From Granulicella sp. S156 (GTDB taxonomy: Bacteria; Acidobacteriota; Terriglobia; Terriglobales; Acidobacteriaceae), in contig NZ_LMUH01000020.1 of the NCBI RefSeq assembly GCF_009766105.1, forward strand, positions 28,033-92,032: 64,000 nt of DNA, read 5' to 3'. This document shows, piece by piece, positions 1 to 8,145 of this stretch. The notes under the pieces were generated by a model. That model was not told the DNA's origin and did not search any database. It saw nothing but the letters and a program-made list of their open reading frames with translations. The position numbers were made by a program, and so were the translations under genes. The first letter of the stretch is position 1, and each line of letters begins with the position of its first letter.

Positions 1-576
1 AGCTACGCCCAGTATCGTGAAAGGGTGTCCCTCGATCAATACCGTCTGGCCCACCACATCACTCGATGCGGCAAAGCGGCCCTTCCAATAGTCATAGCTG
101 AGCACCAGCACCGGGTTGGCGTTCTTTGCCGTGTCGTCCTGGGAGGTGAGCAGCCTTCCCAACGCGGGCCTGAGGCCTAGCAGGGTAAAGTAGTTGCCAC
201 TCACCAACTCGGCGTCCTCATCCTCGGCTTGACCGTGCCAGGAGAGTCCGACGGAGGTTCGGTCCGCAGCCAGCACCCCTGAGAAGACCTTGTTCTGGTC
301 ACGCAGGTCCTTGTACATGGGGTAGGAGAAGTAGTCATTTACACTTCCGCCGAAGACCCATATGTGTCCTGAAAAGTGTCCTGTCCACTTGAAGCGCACG
401 AGCTCTTTGGGCCGCTCGACCGGCAGCATGCGCAGTAGCACCTGGTCGAAGAGCGTGAAGACGGCGGCGTTTGCACCGATGCCCAGGGCCAGTGTGACGA
501 CCACCGTCAAGGTGAATCCAGGGGCCCTTAGCAACTGACGTAGCGCATAGCGCAAGTTCTGAAGTAGCGTCTGCAT
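1..576 (-). CDS. ADOP-family ABC transporter permease (N-terminal part, runs off the window)
   Basis: The first 192 codons of a MacB/FtsX-type permease are present. The protein opens MQTLLQNLRYALRQLLRAPG, then has a transmembrane segment at about residues 21-43 containing the LALGIGANAAVF signature. After that comes the periplasmic MacB-type core domain (NYFTLLGLRPALGR, then SYDYWKGRF). This opening is typical of the acidobacterial duplicated orphan permeases (ADOP), which in full are about 800-900 residues with two FtsX domains and no adjacent ATPase. The start at 576 is preceded by GGAGGG. The transported substrate cannot be inferred. The rest of the protein lies beyond position 1. Confidence 0.9.
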   Translation of the reverse strand, partial: MQTLLQNLRYALRQLLRAPGFTLTVVVTLALGIGANAAVFTLFDQVLLRMLPVERPKELVRFKWTGHFSGHIWVFGGSVNDYFSYPMYKDLRDQNKVFSGVLAADRTSVGLSWHGQAEDEDAELVSGNYFTLLGLRPALGRLLTSQDDTAKNANPVLVLSYDYWKGRFAASSDVVGQTVLIEGHPFTILGVA

Positions 577-680
577 GGAACCCTCCGGGCACACGACCGT
601 GCAGGATTTGTGAGTGCACTTCTTTAGCCAAACCGTTCCGCATGGAAGTCTATTGTTTACAGAGAAATAAGCTTATTTCT

Positions 681-738
681 TGAACTGTCCACAACACTAT
701 TTGTCCGAAATCGGAAAATCGGTGTCCGTAACCGGACA
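681..738 (-). promoter_or_regulatory. TGTCC-rich inverted-repeat cluster upstream of the ADOP gene
   Basis: Three TGTCC words occur within about 55 bp. Two belong to inverted repeats: TCCGA-AA-TCGGA at 704-715 and TGTCCG-TAAC-CGGACA at 723-738. The cluster lies 105-160 bp upstream of the ADOP start and downstream of the methyltransferase stop at 790. That placement suits a repressor or activator site for the ADOP promoter. ADOP genes are often found near PadR regulators, but no regulator gene is adjacent here. Confidence 0.4.
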
Positions 739-789
739 GTGACATTTCCTGGTCGGCAGTTGAGTTCATAACTCGATGGGAAGACTGCC

Positions 790-1389
790 TCAAAAGATAT
801 AGGGAATCAATCTCCAGGTACGCCGCATGTACTCCCTATAGGGTGCGCCCAGACCTTGAGAAAGAGCCTGTTCTTCAATGTGAATGCGGTAGAGGTAGAC
901 CGCTCCCAGGCAGAGTGGAGGCAAGAGGATAGCCAGCCAGTTGTTTAGCGTCATGCCAAAGCCAAGCTCTCCCAGCAGCGAGCCCAGATACGAGGGATGC
1001 CGAAGCCAGCGATAGGGGCCGTGTTCCACAACCTGCTGCCCGCTTGAGACGGCCACATCGTAGGTGAAGAAACGGCCCAATGTGCGAATCGCATACCAAC
1101 GGAAGATGGTGCCACCCAGCCAAATCACAATGCCTGCGCCGAATACAGCCTTCCAGTGAACGCCAATCGAGAAAGCCGGGAACCAAATGGCTACAACGAA
1201 ACCGAGCACCATGGCGAGATTCGCTGTCACGATGACAAGAAGCTTTGACCCCCGATCCAGCTTTTGCGCGTCGTCTCCAGAACGCAGGAGTCTGGAAAGT
1301 ACGATCTCCGGAACGATACAGAGGATGTACGTAGCTATCCAGAGAACCATCAGTGCGGGATGACCGTGGAAGACGTCTGGCGATCTCAT
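790..1389 (-). CDS. Isoprenylcysteine carboxyl methyltransferase (ICMT)-like membrane methyltransferase
   Basis: This 199-residue membrane protein has about four to five hydrophobic segments (around 10-35, 50-75, 80-98 and 140-168). Near residues 124-136 is the ICMT/PEMT signature GPYRWLRHPSYLG, followed by RIHIEEQAL and a terminal R-x-Y-M-R-R-T-W-R-L-I-P block, which form the AdoMet-binding C-terminal half of the family. Bacterial homologues methylate unknown small molecules or lipids, so the substrate is open. The frame is open further upstream, but residues before position 1389 are Arg/Trp-rich, unlike the family, and would overlap the preceding gene. Starting at 1389 leaves a 43-bp gap to that gene, suggesting an operon. 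Confidence 0.8.
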   Translation of the reverse strand: MRSPDVFHGHPALMVLWIATYILCIVPEIVLSRLLRSGDDAQKLDRGSKLLVIVTANLAMVLGFVVAIWFPAFSIGVHWKAVFGAGIVIWLGGTIFRWYAIRTLGRFFTYDVAVSSGQQVVEHGPYRWLRHPSYLGSLLGELGFGMTLNNWLAILLPPLCLGAVYLYRIHIEEQALSQGLGAPYREYMRRTWRLIPYIF

Positions 1390-1432
1390 CGTATCTTTAT
1401 AGGGTCTCTCTTGACCAAGCCGCTCAATAGCG

Positions 1433-2263
1433 TCAACTGGCAATGTCGAAGCCGGTATCGCGTTTCCGATAGGGCAAGGCCAGCAGCTTCTGTACCAGTT
1501 CCGATAACTTCTCCAGGTCCCCAGACGCGTGCCGTACCGCCTCCTGCACATCCTCAACCTTCTGGCTTTCTGTAGCCAGGTACAGGAGATTGGTCAGGCG
1601 CTGCAGGGGGTTGTTGATCTTGTGTGCCAGATCGTTGGCCATCGCCGCGGCGGCAGCGGCGCTCTCCTGCTCCAGAAGCCTTTTTTGCTGCCCCTGCTGC
1701 CGTACGCCCATGGCGGCAAAGTCGGCCAGCACCTGCATCATGCGGGAGTCGGACTGGTCGAAGGCCTCTGTCCGGCCATGGGCCATGATGAAGATGGTTC
1801 CACGAAGCCCATCTACCTCCCAGGGAAGCAAGATGCCGTCCGTCACCAGGGGTGCTTCAATGCCCATCAAATCGAAGAAGCGCTGCGACACGCGAAAGAG
1901 TTGTGGCCTTCCGCGCTCCAGACAGATACCGCATGCACTGGGATAGCGGGGGAGAACCGCGTCCAGGAAGCCGGTGTACTGTCCGGCCGTGGCCACCCAA
2001 TGGTAAAAATCTTTATCAGTCCGATCTTCTCTCTCGATGCTGATACCAGCGCTGTCCGCATCGCAGAGTTCGATGGCAGCGTTGACCAACTCCTGCAGAA
2101 TCGTGTCTGGATTTTCGACGAAGGCATGGGCGATACGCCGCATGCCTTCCATCTGAAGGGCGACATCGCGGACGTGCACCCGCCTGGCTGCGAATGCAGC
2201 GTCGTTCTGGATGTCGATGACTTCAAGGCCGGTGTCGGCCGAAAGGACGGCAGGTGTGCTCAT
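1433..2263 (-). CDS. GAF-domain protein with orphan histidine-kinase phosphoacceptor helix (no ATPase domain)
   Basis: The protein has 276 residues. A GAF-like sensory domain spans about residues 45-190. It is followed by a coiled linker (QQGQQKRLLEQE) and a dimerisation/phosphoacceptor helix pair with the H-box AHKINNPLQ at 212-221. His214 is kept, but the usual acidic residue after it (AHEINNPL) is Lys215. The protein ends about 55 residues after the H-box, with no N, G1 or G2 box, so it has no HATPase domain and cannot phosphorylate itself in the standard way. It may be a remnant, a dominant-negative partner, or a phosphotransfer scaffold. It sits directly upstream of the methyltransferase gene. 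No nearby response regulator is seen. Confidence 0.75.
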   Translation of the reverse strand: MSTPAVLSADTGLEVIDIQNDAAFAARRVHVRDVALQMEGMRRIAHAFVENPDTILQELVNAAIELCDADSAGISIEREDRTDKDFYHWVATAGQYTGFLDAVLPRYPSACGICLERGRPQLFRVSQRFFDLMGIEAPLVTDGILLPWEVDGLRGTIFIMAHGRTEAFDQSDSRMMQVLADFAAMGVRQQGQQKRLLEQESAAAAAAMANDLAHKINNPLQRLTNLLYLATESQKVEDVQEAVRHASGDLEKLSELVQKLLALPYRKRDTGFDIAS

Positions 2264-2347
2264 GGCTTTTCTTTCAAAGATCCTACTCTACGCCATGGAC
2301 TGTGTCCGTCAGCCGTTGCACGCAATCACCTTGCCGCCCTTATCCGA

Positions 2348-4570
2348 TCATGCCTGCATGATCTTGTCCGGGGTGATCGGGTAGTGCCTGACCCGCTTGC
2401 CCGTAGCGTTATAGATAGCATTGGCCACAGCGGCAGCCGCGCCCGTGATGCCGATCTCGCCAATGCCGCGTGAGCCTAACGGGTTGAATTTGGTGTCGGG
2501 GATATTGAGAACACTAACATCGATGTCCCCGATGTCGGCATTGACAGGGACGTGGTAGTCGGCAAAGCTCTCGTTTACGGTACGCCCGTAGACCGGGTCG
2601 ATGACCGTCTCTTCATGCAGCGCGAACCCAACGCCCCAGACGATGCCGCCCATCAGTTGGTTGAGGCCGGTCTTGTTGTTCATGAGCGTGCCGATGTCGT
2701 AGGTTCCGACGACACGCCGCACCTGCACCATGTGCGTGTCCTTATCGACGGCAACCTCGGCGAAGACGGCCCCAAAGGATTGTGTGGTCATCGATGCTTT
2801 GTCTGCAGCCGGCTGTGCCGAGCCTTCAGCCTCGATGGATTGCGAGCCGTTGCGCGTGAGCAGGGCTGTGAAGCTCTCCCCAGTCGATGGGTTCGATCTC
2901 AGGAAGACACGTCCATCTTTGGTGTCGAGGTCGGTGTCTTTGGCGTTGTAGAGGGGCGATCGCGAGTCCTGAATGGCGAGCTGGGACAGTTTGAGCTTTG
3001 CCTGTTTAGCCGCAACGTCGATCGCCGGAAGGACGGAGGCTGTCGATTGCGATCCACCGGAGACAGGCGCTTTGGGCAGCGTTGAGTCTCCGAGCCTGGC
3101 TTCAACCAGCGTGGGGTCAAGCCCCAGTGCTGCCGCCGCGGTTTGGGCCATGATGGTGTACATGCCGGTACCGATGTCCTGCGTGCCGCAGCCGACAAAG
3201 GCATGTCCATTGGGCAGGATACGAACCACAGCCGTTGCGGCAGAGCGGTTCGCCGGATATGTCGCTGTTGCCATGCCGTAGCCGATCAGCTTATGGCCTT
3301 CACTGTTCTGGCGCGGCTGCGAGTTACGCTTTGACCAACCGAAGCGGTCGGCGGCCTGTGTGTAGCACTCGCGGAGATGCTTGGAGCTGAAAGGACGATC
3401 CCGCGAGGGATCGGTCTCGGCATAGTTCACCAGCCGGAGTTGAACGGGGTCCATGTTCAGTTTGTGCGCGAGTTCGTCCATCGCAATCTCAAGCACTGCT
3501 GTTCCAGTGGCTTCGCCGGGAGCACGCATGTACGTTCCCATGCCGAGGTTCATGTCCACCATCTTTTCCGTGGCGGAGTTTGCCTCGCTGTTATAGAGCA
3601 TGCGGCTGGGGCCGGCAGAGCGCTCTACAAAGTCGTCCATCACCGAGGTGTGCATGATCGCGTCGTGCTGTATGCCTACGATTCTGCCACCGGCATCCGC
3701 CCCGATCTTGATCTTGTTGACCGTGGTGGGCCGTGCGCCGACCGGACCAAACATCTGGTCGCGTTCGAGCACGATCTTTACCGGCTTCTGCACGATCTTC
3801 GCTGCCATCGCCGCGAGCACCACATGCGACCACGCGGTGCCTTTGCAGCCGAAACCTCCGCCGGTATAGGGGCACTGTACGCGCACGTTCTCGAGCGGAA
3901 GATTGAGGATGCGGGATAGCGACATCTTTACGCCGGAGATGTATTGGGTTGCGTCGTAGACGTTGAGCTTCTCGCCCTCCCACCAGGCGATGGTAGCGTG
4001 CGGCTCCATCGGATTGTGATTCTGTATGGGAGTGATGTAGGTCTCGTCGACTGTGACGGTGGCCTTTGTCATGGAGGACGCGAGGTCTCCGCGCTGCGTG
4101 CCCGGTTGCTCCTTGCCACCCTGCTTCGGAAGGCGTGCCTCAGCGAGACGCCCCATGAAGTTGAGTTTCGCGGGTTGCGAGTTGTATTGGATCTTCAACA
4201 ACCGCGCGGCATGCCTTGCAAAGGGCAGCGAGGTCGCGAGGACGACGGCAATCGGCTGCCCATTGTAGTGCACGTCAGCATCCTGAAGGATGCTCAGGTT
4301 GTGCGGCTTGGCAGAGGTCAGCTGGGGGGCGTTGAACGGGGTGAGCACTGCGATTACACCGAAGGCGCGCTCCGCCTCTTTTTGATCGATGGAGGCGAGG
4401 GAGCCGCTGGGGATCGTAGATTGCACGATGTAGGCGTAGACAAGGTCCTTCTTCGGGAAGGGCTCCGTGAACTCAGCTGCATACTTCGCTTTGCCCGTGA
4501 CTTTGGCGATGCCGTCGTAGCGGTGTTCGAGCTGCCCCTTTGGTGTGGGAGATGTCTGGTTCTGCATCAT
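2348..4570 (-). CDS. paoC: Molybdenum-binding subunit of aldehyde dehydrogenase (PaoC/YagR type, xanthine oxidase family)
   Basis: This is a 740-residue large subunit binding the molybdenum cofactor, oxidising aldehydes in the periplasm with PaoA and PaoB. An N-terminal aldehyde oxidase a/b hammerhead (about 15-130) is followed by the molybdopterin domains, with PMEPHATIAWWEG near 188 and the Moco loop GGGFGCKG at 237-244. The catalytic Glu is about residue 705 in the C-terminal GIGEIGITGAAAAV motif. The start is an ATG at 4570 that overlaps the TGA of the FAD-subunit gene (ATGATG), so translation is probably coupled. No Moco-insertion chaperone (PaoD/XdhC-like) is present downstream. The exact aldehyde substrate is unknown. 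Confidence 0.93.
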   Translation of the reverse strand: MMQNQTSPTPKGQLEHRYDGIAKVTGKAKYAAEFTEPFPKKDLVYAYIVQSTIPSGSLASIDQKEAERAFGVIAVLTPFNAPQLTSAKPHNLSILQDADVHYNGQPIAVVLATSLPFARHAARLLKIQYNSQPAKLNFMGRLAEARLPKQGGKEQPGTQRGDLASSMTKATVTVDETYITPIQNHNPMEPHATIAWWEGEKLNVYDATQYISGVKMSLSRILNLPLENVRVQCPYTGGGFGCKGTAWSHVVLAAMAAKIVQKPVKIVLERDQMFGPVGARPTTVNKIKIGADAGGRIVGIQHDAIMHTSVMDDFVERSAGPSRMLYNSEANSATEKMVDMNLGMGTYMRAPGEATGTAVLEIAMDELAHKLNMDPVQLRLVNYAETDPSRDRPFSSKHLRECYTQAADRFGWSKRNSQPRQNSEGHKLIGYGMATATYPANRSAATAVVRILPNGHAFVGCGTQDIGTGMYTIMAQTAAAALGLDPTLVEARLGDSTLPKAPVSGGSQSTASVLPAIDVAAKQAKLKLSQLAIQDSRSPLYNAKDTDLDTKDGRVFLRSNPSTGESFTALLTRNGSQSIEAEGSAQPAADKASMTTQSFGAVFAEVAVDKDTHMVQVRRVVGTYDIGTLMNNKTGLNQLMGGIVWGVGFALHEETVIDPVYGRTVNESFADYHVPVNADIGDIDVSVLNIPDTKFNPLGSRGIGEIGITGAAAAVANAIYNATGKRVRHYPITPDKIMQA

Positions 4571-5577
4571 GCTTCTACTCCTTTGCTGGCTTGTGTCAGT
4601 GCGCGGACGATGCTCTGTTTGGCAAGCTCGACCTTGAACGCGTTGTGTTCGTGGGGTTTCGCTCCGGCAACGGCGAGCTCTGCGGCTCTCTGGAAGGTCT
4701 CTGTCGTTGCAGGTTTGCCGGTGAGTGCGTGTTCGGCCTCCAGAGAGCGCCATGGTTTGTGCGCCACGCCGCCCAGGGCGAGCCCGGCGGACTTGATGGT
4801 GTCACCGTCCATCTCCAATCCTGCCGCTACCGATACCAGAGCAAAGGCATAGGACTGGCGATCACGCACCTTGAGGTACCAGGAGTTCTTCGCAAATTTT
4901 GATGGAGGCAGCGTGACCGCAACGATCAACTCGCCGGAATGCAGGTTGGTATCCAGCTCCGGAGTTTTGCCAGGCAGTCGATGGAATTCGGAAAAGGGAA
5001 GCGTTCGTTTGCCTTTAGGTCCCTGAATCTCAACCGTTGCATCGAGTGCACTGAGTGCGACGTTCATATCGGATGGGTTAGTGGCGATACAGGTATGGGC
5101 TGAGGTTGCGCCTTCGTCAGTCTGGCCCAGGATCGCGTGGATTCTATTGAAGCCGTTGATGGCTGCGCACCCGCTGCCCGGCACACGTTTGTTGCAGGCA
5201 GGGAAGGCTGTGTCCATGAAGTAAAAGCAGCGAGTGCGCTGCATCAGGTTGCCGCCGGTAGTCGCCATGTTGCGGAGCTGCGGACTGGCGCCGGAGAGCA
5301 GTGCGTGTGACAGCAATGGATAGTGCGTGATGATGTTGGGATCGTTGGCCAGATCGGAGTTGCGAACGAGTGCACCGATGGTTGCACCGTTGGCGTTGGC
5401 TAAGACTTTGTTCAAGCCGATGTGGTTGATGTCGATCAGCATTGAGGGTGTTTCGACGCCATCCTTCATCAGATCGACGAGGTTGGTACCTCCGCCAAGG
5501 AATTTGGCGTTTTGCGCGGCGATTGCGTGGAGAGCGGCATCCGGTGCTTCGACCCGTTGATACGCGAAGGGATTCAT
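4567..5577 (-). CDS. paoB: FAD-binding subunit of aldehyde dehydrogenase (PaoB/YagS type, with extra Fe-S cysteines)
   Basis: The protein has 336 residues and belongs to the molybdopterin dehydrogenase FAD-binding family. The N-terminal FAD loop is KFLGGGTNLVDLMK at 25-38, and a second FAD contact is near ATTGGNLMQRTRC at 106-117. Four cysteines (C117, C128, C137, C163) in the RCFYF, ACNKR, GSGCAA and HTCIA contexts match the additional [4Fe-4S] cluster region known for the E. coli PaoB type, which distinguishes it from ordinary CoxM-like subunits. The C-terminal CO dehydrogenase flavoprotein domain begins at about 215. It overlaps both neighbours by 4 bp (ATGA), indicating a tightly coupled paoABC operon. 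Confidence 0.93.
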   Translation of the reverse strand: MNPFAYQRVEAPDAALHAIAAQNAKFLGGGTNLVDLMKDGVETPSMLIDINHIGLNKVLANANGATIGALVRNSDLANDPNIITHYPLLSHALLSGASPQLRNMATTGGNLMQRTRCFYFMDTAFPACNKRVPGSGCAAINGFNRIHAILGQTDEGATSAHTCIATNPSDMNVALSALDATVEIQGPKGKRTLPFSEFHRLPGKTPELDTNLHSGELIVAVTLPPSKFAKNSWYLKVRDRQSYAFALVSVAAGLEMDGDTIKSAGLALGGVAHKPWRSLEAEHALTGKPATTETFQRAAELAVAGAKPHEHNAFKVELAKQSIVRALTQASKGVEA

Positions 5578-6272
5578 GCTGCACCTCCTGTGCTGGTGAG
5601 GGCGCGAACCGCCGCCACAATATTGGGATAGGCGCCACAGCGACAGATGTTGCCGGACATGCGCTCTCGAATCTCATCGTCGGTGATCTCGGGGTGTGAG
5701 ATCTTTCCGGTCTCGAAGCTCATGCGGGAGAGGTCGCCGCGCCGGGTCTCTTCGATCAGCGCTGTTGCCGAGCAGATCTGGCCGGGGGTGCAATAGCCAC
5801 ACTGGAAGCCATCATGGTCGAGGAACGACTTCTGCATCGGGCTCAGGTGCTGTTCGTCGCCGAGACCTTCGATGGTTGTGATCTCTGCTCCCTGTGCAGC
5901 CACTGCGAGAGTCAGGCAGGAGTTCACGCGGCGGCCGTTGAGCAACACGGTGCAGGCGCCGCACTGGCCGTGGTCGCAACCCTTTTTGCTTCCCGTCAGA
6001 TCCAGGTTCTCGCGCAATAGATCGAGCAGCGTGGTGCGTGTGTCGACCGTAAGCTGGTGCATCTGCTTGTTGATTGAGAGGCTTACCGGAAACGTCTGCG
6101 GCGCAGACTGGGACGTCTGGGCAACCGCGACTCGGGGCAGGCCTGCGACAATGCCGGCGGTCACGACTCCCGAGACAGCCAGGAACGTGCGGCGGCTGAG
6201 TTCAGATTCAGGCGTGGATACCTCTTCGGCGTCCAGAGTTTCAGGAAAAGCGGATTCGGCGCATGGTGGCAT
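5574..6272 (-). CDS. paoA: [2Fe-2S] subunit of periplasmic aldehyde dehydrogenase (PaoA/YagT type, Tat signal)
   Basis: The 232-residue iron-sulfur subunit passes electrons from the Mo centre to FAD. A twin-arginine signal SRRTFLAVSG (RR at 27-28) exports the folded complex. The plant-type ferredoxin cluster uses C99, C104, C107 and C119 (GCDHGQCGACTVL...SC). The second cluster domain has CGYC at 158-161 and NICRCGAYPNI with C210 and C212. I chose the ATG at 6272 because AATGAGG lies just before it. The longer frame from 6299 lacks such a site. It is the first gene of the paoABC operon, divergent from the S10 peptidase gene. Confidence 0.93.
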   Translation of the reverse strand: MPPCAESAFPETLDAEEVSTPESELSRRTFLAVSGVVTAGIVAGLPRVAVAQTSQSAPQTFPVSLSINKQMHQLTVDTRTTLLDLLRENLDLTGSKKGCDHGQCGACTVLLNGRRVNSCLTLAVAAQGAEITTIEGLGDEQHLSPMQKSFLDHDGFQCGYCTPGQICSATALIEETRRGDLSRMSFETGKISHPEITDDEIRERMSGNICRCGAYPNIVAAVRALTSTGGAA

Positions 6273-6477
6273 AGCAACCTCATTTGTAGTTCGATGCAAT
6301 CGGGCAACCTGCAGCTTTGTTTCGGGAGAAGATGGTCGTAGAGGGCTCTTAGGGATGTTCGAACAGGCGCATTGCGCCCACGATTTCGTTGCTGCGGGTT
6401 AGACGTTGCGTCCTGGGACTTAGTCTGTGCGTCTATGCTCAGTACATTCTGTTATTTCTTTGTCTGGGGAGAGTTGT

Positions 6478-8058
6478 GTGAAGTTTACGGATATACGTTT
6501 GTCCGCAACCGTATTGCTAGCGGTATTGTCGGTAGCTTCCATCGCCGTGGCGCAGGACACACGGCCGCACCATGCAGCAGAGCAGGGTGCAGACGCCAAG
6601 CCGGCGGCTGACGCCGATGCCAACACGCTGCCCATTCCTCCCGAGACCACGACGATCACCAAGCACGATTGGAGCGCAGGCAGCCGCACGGTTCACTACA
6701 CGGCAACAGCCGGTAACCTGCTCATCAAGGATGAGAACGACAAGGCCAACGGCAGCATCTTCTATGTGGCGTACACGGAAGACGGTGTCCCTGCGAAGAA
6801 TCGCCCTATTACGTTCCTCTACAACGGTGGTCCTGGTTCTGCGACCATCTGGCTGCATATGGGTTCCGTGGGGCCCGTCCGTGTAGTCACGGAGAGCCCG
6901 AAGGCGACGGGGCCGGCACCCTATGAGTGGGTGCAGAACCAGTACAGCCTGATCGACAAGAGCGACCTGGTCTTCATCGACGCACCGCTCTGCGGCTTCT
7001 CGCGTGCGGCAGGCAAGGGAACTGCCAAGGACTTCGCTGGAGTCGATCAGGACGTCAAGGCATTTGAGAAATTCATTACGCGCTACATCACGGTGAACCA
7101 GCGTTGGGAGTCTCCCAAGTTCCTCTTCGGAGAGAGTTACGGCACGCCGCGTTCGGCGGCGCTGGTGGCAGCGCTGAACAACGATGGCATTGAGTTCAAC
7201 GGTGTCGTTCTGCTCTCGTCGATCCTGAACTACAACGTTCGCGATCCGGGCTATGACGTTGAGACAAAGACCTATCTGCCCAGCTATGCGGCTATCGCAT
7301 GGCACTACGACAAGGTTCCGCACAACGGCACGATGCAAGACTTCGTCGAACAGGCGCGCAAGTTCGCGCGGGGACCGTATGCTGAAGCCCTTGACCAGGG
7401 AGACAAGCTACCCAAGGCTGAGTTAGACGCCATCGCCGCGAAGGTCGCTTCCTTCACGGGCCTCAGCGTGCAGTATGTCAAGGAGTCCAAGCTGCGCATC
7501 TCGCCCACTCGTTTCCGCAAGGAGCTGCTACGCGATGACGAGCAGATTCTCGGCCGCTACGATGCGCGCTTTGAGGGCTTCGATGTCGATGCCGCGGGTG
7601 AGAACCCCGGCTACGATCCCTCGGATACGGGCATCAGCGGTGTCTTCGTGGGAGCCTTCCACGACTACATTCAGAGCGAGCTCAAGTACATGAGCTCCGA
7701 GCCCTACAACCTCCAGGGACCGGGCATCAATCAGAATTGGGACTGGAAGCACCATCCCTCAGGGGGCGGCTTTCGTGGAGGAGAGCAGGCTCAACCGGAC
7801 ACGGTCGTCGATCTGGCCGATGCCATGCGCAAGAATCCGAAGTTGAAGGTGTTCTCAGCTAACGGCTGGTTCGATCTTGCAACACCGTTCTTTGGGACCG
7901 AGCACGATATCGCGCAGATGATGCTACCGGATGGGATTCGGGATAACGTCAGCTTCGGCTACTACCCGGCGGGGCACATGGTCTACCTCAATGTGGATGC
8001 GCTCAAAGAGATGCATGCTGATCTAGAGAAGTGGTATCCGGAGGCGGCGCATCATTAG
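6478..8058 (+). CDS. Secreted S10 family serine carboxypeptidase-like protein
   Basis: A 526-residue alpha/beta hydrolase of peptidase family S10 with a Sec signal peptide (about 1-26, ending SIAVAQ). The oxyanion motif is LYNGGPGSA at about 114-122. The nucleophile is Ser220 in FGESYGTPRSA. The remaining triad residues are Asp466 in NGWFDLATPF and His500 in YPAGHMVYL, so it appears catalytically intact. The family cleaves C-terminal residues from peptides, and this one probably scavenges peptides in the periplasm or outside. The start is GTG at 6478, six bases after GGGGAG. An upstream ATG in frame at 6427 has no such site and would spoil the signal peptide. Confidence 0.9.
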   Translation: MKFTDIRLSATVLLAVLSVASIAVAQDTRPHHAAEQGADAKPAADADANTLPIPPETTTITKHDWSAGSRTVHYTATAGNLLIKDENDKANGSIFYVAYTEDGVPAKNRPITFLYNGGPGSATIWLHMGSVGPVRVVTESPKATGPAPYEWVQNQYSLIDKSDLVFIDAPLCGFSRAAGKGTAKDFAGVDQDVKAFEKFITRYITVNQRWESPKFLFGESYGTPRSAALVAALNNDGIEFNGVVLLSSILNYNVRDPGYDVETKTYLPSYAAIAWHYDKVPHNGTMQDFVEQARKFARGPYAEALDQGDKLPKAELDAIAAKVASFTGLSVQYVKESKLRISPTRFRKELLRDDEQILGRYDARFEGFDVDAAGENPGYDPSDTGISGVFVGAFHDYIQSELKYMSSEPYNLQGPGINQNWDWKHHPSGGGFRGGEQAQPDTVVDLADAMRKNPKLKVFSANGWFDLATPFFGTEHDIAQMMLPDGIRDNVSFGYYPAGHMVYLNVDALKEMHADLEKWYPEAAHH

Positions 8059-8071
8059 GCTTTTGTTGCCT

Positions 8072-8121
8072 TTGTTTCTGAGATAGGTCCGGGCTGAAGC
8101 CTTGGCCTATCTCAGAAACAA
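8072..8121. terminator. Bidirectional hairpin between convergent genes
   Basis: A perfect 16-bp stem (TTGTTTCTGAGATAGG at 8072-8087 paired with 8106-8121) encloses an 18-nt loop between two converging genes. There is no strong T tract on either side, so termination strength is uncertain, but position and symmetry fit a shared terminator. Confidence 0.65.
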
Positions 8122-8145
8122 CAACAAATAATTGGTCAGATACTC

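Noticed and set aside
1529-2473. Long open frame on the plus strand (314 codons)
   Set aside because: It lies opposite the GAF protein and paoC genes, has no family features or ribosome site, and reads as a GC-rich shadow.
3944-4852. Open frame of 302 codons on the plus strand
   Set aside because: It is antisense to the molybdenum and FAD subunits, whose motifs are unambiguous.
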